This document shows, one piece after another, positions 22,733 through 27,517 of a stretch of 27,517 bases of DNA. The stretch comes from JANXQG01 sp037147235 (GTDB lineage: Bacteria; Planctomycetota; Planctomycetia; Pirellulales; Thermoguttaceae). The stretch is from positions 1 through 27,517 of the forward strand of contig JBAWVO010000054.1 in assembly GCA_037147235.1 (NCBI GenBank), in the 5' to 3' direction. Under the pieces are notes generated by a model that was not told the origin of the DNA, did no database searches, and worked only from the letters and a program-made list of their open reading frames with translations. Every line of letters begins with the position of its first letter. Position 1 is the first letter of the stretch. The position numbers and the translations under genes are program-made.

Positions 22733-23977
22733 ATGTCGGGAAAGATCTCTCTACTACTGGGCATTTTCCTCATCGTCGCCTCCACAGCCGACGGGGCGGA
22801 ATCCCCGCGCACCCCTCTCGCGGGCGATCTCGGTGTCCTGCTGCTCCGTAATGGGCAGGTCATTGAGGGCCACATCGAGCGCGACGGCGACCATTATACG
22901 GTGACGTTGCCCGACCAAGAGCTGCAAATCGGTGCCGCGAGCGTCGAGTTCTGCTGCCATGACTTGCGTGAAGGCTATCGGCAGAAAAAGACCGTTCTTC
23001 AGCCCAATGACATCGAGCAACACTTACAACTGTTTCTCTGGTGTGAACGGCACGGCCTGCTGGACTGTGCCGACGAAGAACTTGACGCGGCCGATTCGCT
23101 CAATCACGAGCATCCGATGATCTCCGTGCTGCGACGCCGCCTGAAAGTTGAAATCGAGCAGAAGAAGGAACCCCGTCGCCTCTCCGAGAATAGTCCGCCG
23201 CCTCCCAGCAACGAGCAACTCGACCAGATGACTCGCGGCATGCCGCCGGGCACCGTCGAGTTGTTCGTGCAGGTCGTCCAGCCGATTCTTTTGAATCACT
23301 GTCCTGGGGCTATCGGATATGCGATTCCCGGGCAAAAACGCCTGCAACTGATGCGTCCCCCCCTGGGCGAGAGCCCGAACCGGCGAATCACGCAGCGGAA
23401 CCTGCACGCCATTTTGGAATGTATTGACTGGAATAATCCAGGCGAGAGCCCCTTATTGAAGGCATCGGTTGGATCGGGCGTCGCGGGAGCGGTTGGAAGT
23501 TTTCCCAGCAAGCACTCGATGCAGTACGAAAAACTAGCCCAATGGGTTTACCAAGTAGCGCAAAAACCGATGCCGGCCGATGAAATGGTCCGTGGCGGAG
23601 TCGAAAACGCATCCTTCGCCGACCTGGCCGGCGGAGCCTTGGCTCCACGTGGCCCCGCCGCCATGAATCGACCCGCACCGCAGCTCCCCTATCTACCTTC
23701 ACCGAAAAACGGCACTGGCAAATCGGCGGCAGAACCCGCCGGAGATAGCCGTCCGGAAAGCGGCGGCAATCCACAAAGCGGTGGGCCTACCAAGCCGCTT
23801 GCCGTTCCGCGTCCTTCAGGTATCGGCCTGGGAGCCCGTAAGACTCGGGCCGAAAATGCCGCCCCGGCGATCGACGCCATCGATCCCTACGCCCCGGCCG
23901 CTTTCAACAATCAGGCCAACGCCCCGGCCATTCTTCCCACGCCCGCCGCACGGGTTTTGCACGGCAACGAAAAGTAG
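22733..23977 (+). CDS. Secreted planctomycete-type protein, degenerate cytochrome-like segment
   Basis: The 414-residue product has a signal peptide (ISLLLGIFLIVASTADG, cleavage near residue 22). An N-terminal beta-rich part follows (LLLRNGQVIEGHIERDGDHYTVTLP). A central segment resembles planctomycete exported proteins whose motif is normally VQPILLNxC...GCHG, a haem- or metal-binding site. Here it reads VQPILLNHCPGAIGYAIPG (C190), so the second Cys and His are missing. It continues with RRITQRNLHAILECIDWNNPGESPLL. The last 100 residues are Pro, Ala and Gly-rich and likely disordered. The ATG at 22733 is chosen because the frame upstream runs through the tandem repeat. Function unknown. Confidence 0.75.
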   Translation: MSGKISLLLGIFLIVASTADGAESPRTPLAGDLGVLLLRNGQVIEGHIERDGDHYTVTLPDQELQIGAASVEFCCHDLREGYRQKKTVLQPNDIEQHLQLFLWCERHGLLDCADEELDAADSLNHEHPMISVLRRRLKVEIEQKKEPRRLSENSPPPPSNEQLDQMTRGMPPGTVELFVQVVQPILLNHCPGAIGYAIPGQKRLQLMRPPLGESPNRRITQRNLHAILECIDWNNPGESPLLKASVGSGVAGAVGSFPSKHSMQYEKLAQWVYQVAQKPMPADEMVRGGVENASFADLAGGALAPRGPAAMNRPAPQLPYLPSPKNGTGKSAAEPAGDSRPESGGNPQSGGPTKPLAVPRPSGIGLGARKTRAENAAPAIDAIDPYAPAAFNNQANAPAILPTPAARVLHGNEK

Positions 23978-23991
23978 CCATTAGGGCCATA

Positions 23992-24020
23992 TTGCTTCTC
24001 GCGTGTCGCTGTACTAGGAT
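23992..24020 (+). promoter_or_regulatory. Possible promoter of the PPK2 gene
   Basis: TTGCTT (23992-23997), 17 bp, TAGGAT (24015-24020). Both hexamers are partial matches. The location, 114 bases before the gene in a 156-base gap, is suitable. Confidence 0.35.
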
Positions 24021-24133
24021 AGTGTTGGGTTGACTCTGCGGTTGCTGCCAACTCCCGCTTTTATGACGGCTGCGGCAACTTTTTGTCACATCCTATTCAT
24101 TTCTCCACGGTTACGCGGTTTGCGAGAGGCATC

Positions 24134-25645
24134 ATGCTGGAACTTATCGATTTGGAACAAGCGATTTCCAAGGAAGACTACGACAAGCAATTCCCGCTGC
24201 TGGAGCAGGAATTAGGCGAATGCCAGCGACTGGCCCGAGCGGCCGGAGTGCCGATTATCGTCGTCTTTGAAGGGTGGGACGCCTCGGGCAAGGGAACCGT
24301 CATCAACCGCTTGGCACAGGCACTCGATCCCCGTGGATTCAAGGTCCATCCCACCCTCGCGCCGAACGAAACCGAGCGGTTTCATCCGTGGATGTGGCGT
24401 TTCTGGAACAATTTGCCGGCGGCAGGCGATTGGGCCATTTTCGACCGATCCTGGTATCGCCGCGGGCTGGAAGATTACCTCGAAGAATCCGTCAACAAGC
24501 ATCAAGTCTTGCAGGCCCTGGAAGACATTCGCCAGTTCGAGCAAGAGCTTGCCGACAGCGGCGCGGTGATCGTCAAGTTTTGGCTGCATATCAGCAAGCG
24601 CGAACAGAAGAAGCGATTTCGGCTGCTTCTCGACAGCCAAGCCACCGCCTGGAAGATTGGCAAGGCCGAACGCCGGCAACACCGGCACTACGACGCATGG
24701 CTGCCGGCCGTCGAAGAGATGATCACCCGCACCAACAGCGTGGCCGCGCCATGGACGATCGTTGAAGCCACCCAGCGGCGTTTCGCCCGAGTGACGGTTT
24801 TTCGCACCCTCATCGCGGCTGTGCGCGAAGCGATTGACTCCCATCGCCTGCCGGCGGGAGAGGAACCGCCCCGAGTGCAAGCCGAAGTCACCTTGCCGCC
24901 GCTACCGGTCGATGCCGAAACCCCGGCCGGCACGATCCTCGACCGCGTCGAGGTAAGCCTTTCGCTCGATTGGGAAACCTATGAGGCCCAGCGCAAGGAG
25001 CTTAATGAGCGGCTACTCAAGGCCGAGCACGAACTGTACATCGCGCGGATTCCTGCGGTGATCTGTTACGAAGGTTGGGATGCCGGCGGTAAGGGCGGCA
25101 ACATCAAGCGGCTCACCCAGGGCCTCGACCCGCGAGGCTACGAAGTCGTGCCCTTCGCCGCGCCCACCCAAGAGGAAAAAGCCCACAATTATCTCTGGCG
25201 CTTCTGGCGATGCATCCCCAAGGCTGGGCATATTACGATCTTTGACCGTACCTGGTACGGCCGCGTGTTGGTCGAGCGAGTCGAAGGTTTTTGCAGCGAG
25301 GCTGACTGGAAGCGGGCTTACGATGAGATCAATCAGTTCGAGCGGCAACTCACCGACTTCGGCGCGGTGATCGTGAAGTTCTGGTTGCAGATTGATGCCG
25401 AGGAGCAGCTTCGTCGTTTCCAGGAACGGCAGAACACGCCCTACAAGCAGTGGAAAATCACCGACGAAGACTGGCGTAATCGCGAGAAGCGGCCGAAGTA
25501 CGAACCGGCCGTCGTCGAGATGCTCCGCCGTACCAGCACGCCGCACGCGCCCTGGACAATCCTGGAAGCCAACTGCAAGTACTATGCGAGAATCAAGGCT
25601 TTGCGCACCGTGGCCGAGGCCCTGGAGAAGGCCGTAGGGAAGTAA
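24134..25645 (+). CDS. pap: Polyphosphate:AMP phosphotransferase, two-domain PPK2 (class II)
   Basis: The 503-residue protein consists of two PPK2 domains in tandem. Each has a Walker A: GWDASGKGT at residues 47-55 and GWDAGGKGG at 314-322. Each also has a FDRSWY or FDRTWYGRVLVE Walker B/lid region and a WRFW motif. Fused PPK2 enzymes of this class phosphorylate AMP to ADP with polyphosphate. By analogy with characterised members the C-terminal domain is expected to be the active one; here both Walker motifs look intact. The ATG at 24134 has GAGAGG close upstream; an earlier ATG at 24083 is less likely. It links polyphosphate stores to nucleotide salvage. No polyphosphate kinase 1 gene is adjacent. 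Confidence 0.9.
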   Translation: MLELIDLEQAISKEDYDKQFPLLEQELGECQRLARAAGVPIIVVFEGWDASGKGTVINRLAQALDPRGFKVHPTLAPNETERFHPWMWRFWNNLPAAGDWAIFDRSWYRRGLEDYLEESVNKHQVLQALEDIRQFEQELADSGAVIVKFWLHISKREQKKRFRLLLDSQATAWKIGKAERRQHRHYDAWLPAVEEMITRTNSVAAPWTIVEATQRRFARVTVFRTLIAAVREAIDSHRLPAGEEPPRVQAEVTLPPLPVDAETPAGTILDRVEVSLSLDWETYEAQRKELNERLLKAEHELYIARIPAVICYEGWDAGGKGGNIKRLTQGLDPRGYEVVPFAAPTQEEKAHNYLWRFWRCIPKAGHITIFDRTWYGRVLVERVEGFCSEADWKRAYDEINQFERQLTDFGAVIVKFWLQIDAEEQLRRFQERQNTPYKQWKITDEDWRNREKRPKYEPAVVEMLRRTSTPHAPWTILEANCKYYARIKALRTVAEALEKAVGK

Positions 25646-25660
25646 GGCTGGCTCTTACGA

Positions 25661-25773
25661 TCCTGCCCCCAGTAGGGTGGTGAGAGTGGAACGAGCCCCA
25701 CCAACACGGTTTCGGCTCGCATTTGGTGGGGCTCGCTGCGCTCGTCCCACCCTACTCCTACTCCTGCCCCCAG
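25661..25773. repeat. GTAGGGTGG-type palindrome flanked by 12-bp direct repeats
   Basis: The palindrome runs 25672-25755: GTAGGGTGG pairs with CCACCCTAC at the ends, and an inner pair GAGCCCCACCAA / TTGGTGGGGCTC lies around 25693-25732. A perfect 12-bp direct repeat TCCTGCCCCCAG flanks it at 25661-25672 and 25762-25773, as a target-site duplication would. Element plus one repeat measures 101 bases. Confidence 0.75.
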
Positions 25774-25794
25774 AATCGGAGAGCCTTTTTTCGG

Positions 25795-25825
25795 GTAAAC
25801 GGAATGAATTCCGTTCTACGTAGGG
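25795..25825. repeat. GGAATTC/TTCTACG palindromic repeat, copy at ffh
   Basis: GTAAACGGAATGAATTCCGT followed by TCTACGTAGGG is nearly identical, in reverse orientation, to 13029-13061, with one base fewer. It is part of the same dispersed family and lies 50 bases before the candidate ffh promoter. Confidence 0.75.
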
Positions 25826-25874
25826 CGGCCACAACCGGATTTCGCAGTATTTCCGAGAAATTTGCAGGGTAGGA

Positions 25875-25904
25875 TTGCCAAACTAGGCGGTAATCCGTTA
25901 AGAT
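25875..25904 (+). promoter_or_regulatory. Candidate ffh promoter
   Basis: TTGCCA (25875-25880, five of six), 18 bp, TAAGAT (25899-25904, four of six). The leader would be about 55 bases before the ATG at 25967. Confidence 0.4.
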
Positions 25905-25966
25905 ATAGGATTCCGCGCCATGAAGCGGCGGCCGGTTGTGGTCAGACGTATTGAACCTTTGCGCCA

Positions 25967-27445
25967 ATGTTTGAATCCCTACAAGAAAATATCAGTTCGG
26001 CGATCCGATCCCTCCGCGGCCGCGGCAGGTTGACCGAGTCGAACATGCGCGAAGGACTGGCCCTGGTCCAAACGGCCCTGCTGGAAGCCGACGTCAGCAT
26101 TGAGGTCGCCAAGGATTTTGTCGCCAAGGTCTCGGAGCAGGCCGTCGGTGAAACGGTCCTCAAGGCGATTGACCCAACGCATCAGCTTGTCAGCATCGTT
26201 CATCAAGAGTTGGTCAACCTGATGGGCCCGGTGGACCATTCGCTCCACTTCAAGCCTGAGTTGACGGTGCTGATGCTTTGCGGTCTACAAGGCTCGGGCA
26301 AGACGACCACCTGCGGCAAACTTGGCAAGCTGATCCAGCAGCGCGGCCGTAAGCCGATGCTCGTCGCTGCCGACTTGCAACGTCCCGCGGCTATCCAACA
26401 GTTGCAGATTTTGGGCCAGCAGCTTGGCATTCCCGTCTATGCCGACCTGGCCGCGAAGGATCCCGTGGCCCTCTGCCAGACCGCTGTCAAGCAGGCCAAA
26501 GCCACCGGGGTTCAGGTGGTAATCATTGACACGGCGGGCCGGTTGCACGTTGATGAAGAGTTGATGGGCCAGTTGACCCAGATCGATCGCCGGATTGGCC
26601 CCGATCAGGTTTACCTGGTGGTCGATTCGATGACCGGCCAAGACGCCGTTCGCAGTGCGAAAGCCTTTAACGAGGCATTGGAACTCGACGGCGTGATCAT
26701 GACCAAGCTTGACGGCGATGCCCGTGGCGGTGCCGCCTTGTCAGTCAAGGCCGTGACCGGCGTGCCGATCAAGTTCATCGGTACGGGCGAGCACCTCGAC
26801 GCCTTGGAGGAGTTCCATCCCGATCGGCTCGCCGGACGTATCCTCGGCATGGGCGACGTGCTCTCGCTGGTCGAGCAGGCCCAGCAGAAGTTTGACCAGG
26901 AGGAAATGGCCAATGCCGAGGCCAAGCTCCGCAAGGGGGAGTTCACCCTTGATGATTTCAAGAAGCAACTCGGCCAAATCAGTAAGCTTGGATCGATCCA
27001 GAAGGTCATGTCGATGATCCCCGGCATGGGCGGCATGAGCAAAATGCTGGGCGACCAGAATCCAGACGCCGACCTCCGCCGACTGGTAGGCGTTATCGAT
27101 TCGATGACGCCCGACGAGCGCCGCAACCCGTCGAAGACGATCGATCAAAGCCGCCGTCGCCGCATCGCCGCGGGCGCCGGCGTCGAAGCGCACGAGGTCA
27201 ATGACCTGGTCAAACAGTTCGACGGCATGGCCGATATGATGAAGAAGATGGCCAGCATGAGCCTCATGGATCGCTACAAGACCATGCACCAGTTGGGTTC
27301 CAGCGGCATGCTCAATCCCAATGCCAAGCTCGCCAAGCAAGCCAAAAGCACCGGCAAGCGTCTGACTTCCGAGGAGCGGGCTAAGCTGAAGAAACAGCGT
27401 GAAAAAGAGTTGCGTTCCCGCAAAAGAGACGAAAAGAAGAAATAG
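25967..27445 (+). CDS. ffh: Signal recognition particle protein Ffh (SRP54)
   Basis: Ffh binds 4.5S RNA and signal sequences and guides ribosomes to FtsY at the membrane. The 492-residue protein has the N domain (residues 1-90), then a GTPase domain with GLQGSGKT at 106-113, DLQRPAA at 136-142, DTAGR at 188-192 and TKLD at 246-249. The methionine-rich M domain carries the RNA-binding SRRRRIAAGAG stretch near residue 390 and the Met-rich clusters MSMIPGMGGMSKM and MADMMKKMASM. The C-terminus is strongly basic. Length is slightly above average. In many bacteria rpsP follows; the window ends 72 bases later. No SRP RNA gene is seen here. Confidence 0.96.
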   Translation: MFESLQENISSAIRSLRGRGRLTESNMREGLALVQTALLEADVSIEVAKDFVAKVSEQAVGETVLKAIDPTHQLVSIVHQELVNLMGPVDHSLHFKPELTVLMLCGLQGSGKTTTCGKLGKLIQQRGRKPMLVAADLQRPAAIQQLQILGQQLGIPVYADLAAKDPVALCQTAVKQAKATGVQVVIIDTAGRLHVDEELMGQLTQIDRRIGPDQVYLVVDSMTGQDAVRSAKAFNEALELDGVIMTKLDGDARGGAALSVKAVTGVPIKFIGTGEHLDALEEFHPDRLAGRILGMGDVLSLVEQAQQKFDQEEMANAEAKLRKGEFTLDDFKKQLGQISKLGSIQKVMSMIPGMGGMSKMLGDQNPDADLRRLVGVIDSMTPDERRNPSKTIDQSRRRRIAAGAGVEAHEVNDLVKQFDGMADMMKKMASMSLMDRYKTMHQLGSSGMLNPNAKLAKQAKSTGKRLTSEERAKLKKQREKELRSRKRDEKKK

Positions 27446-27448
27446 ACC

Positions 27449-27517
27449 CTAAGAACTAAGAACTAAGAACTAAGAACTAAGAACTAAGAACTAAGAACTA
27501 AGAACTAAGAACTAAGA
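27449..27517. repeat. Heptanucleotide tandem repeat (CTAAGAA)n reaching the window edge
   Basis: CTAAGAA is repeated just under ten times without a mismatch, beginning three bases after the ffh stop and running off the end of the window, so its full length is unknown. With a 7-bp period, TAA stops fall in all three plus-strand frames, so it cannot be coding on that strand. Confidence 0.9.

Larger units (their letters stand above)
25646..25966. other. Intergenic region upstream of ffh with two palindromic repeats
   Basis: This 321-base gap carries a large palindrome with flanking direct repeats (25661-25773), a copy of the GGAATTC/TTCTACG repeat (25795-25825), and a candidate ffh promoter (25875-25904). 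No gene is seen. Confidence 0.7.

Overview
The window reads as chromosomal DNA from a planctomycete, probably of the Pirellulales type. This is inferred from the protein sequences, from the conserved order prs-rplY-pth-rpsF-ssb-rplI, from a futalosine-pathway menaquinone gene, from secreted proteins of planctomycete style, from frequent GTG and TTG starts, and from many short palindromic repeats. No 16S or other marker RNA is present, so this is a judgement and not a proof. Almost all of the window is housekeeping DNA. I recognise 27 protein genes, no tRNA or rRNA, no insertion sequence with a transposase, and no CRISPR array.

Layout. At 350-847 (-) lies a stand-alone mraZ-like regulator, divergent from a NupG-type MFS transporter (1176-2396, +). 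A minus-strand group follows: a PIN-domain protein, a small overlapping antitoxin-like gene, purN, and an aldo/keto reductase (5003 down to 2409). Next is a minus-strand translation and replication cluster running prs, rplY, pth, rpsF, ssb, rplI, ileS (12847 down to 5199). It supplies PRPP, three ribosomal proteins, peptidyl-tRNA hydrolase, SSB and isoleucyl-tRNA synthetase. On the plus strand come a secreted protein of unknown function, a UPF0175/DUF3368 toxin-antitoxin pair, and an arginine operon argB-argD-argF followed by rph. A secreted GH29 fucosidase-like enzyme (-) meets rph head-on.

From about 19.8 to 21.7 kb is a gene-poor accessory pocket with a small two-helix membrane protein, a DUF2750 protein and several hairpin repeats. 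After it come mqnD (-), a secreted planctomycete-type protein, a double-domain PPK2 enzyme (polyphosphate:AMP phosphotransferase) and ffh (SRP54). The window ends inside a heptanucleotide tandem repeat.

The most interesting signal is not a gene. At least five kinds of palindromic element occur here, both between genes and inside a gene. Three different ones appear as in-frame segments of ileS, and one of these matches an intergenic copy at the start of the window. Two intergenic palindromes (argB/argD and pap/ffh) are flanked by direct repeats of 20 and 12 bp about 101-108 bp apart, as expected for insertion with target duplication or for duplication-mediated spread. At argB/argD the downstream repeat still encodes, in the argB frame, an alternative argB C-terminus whose stop would overlap the argD start. 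I see no transposase in the window that could move these elements.
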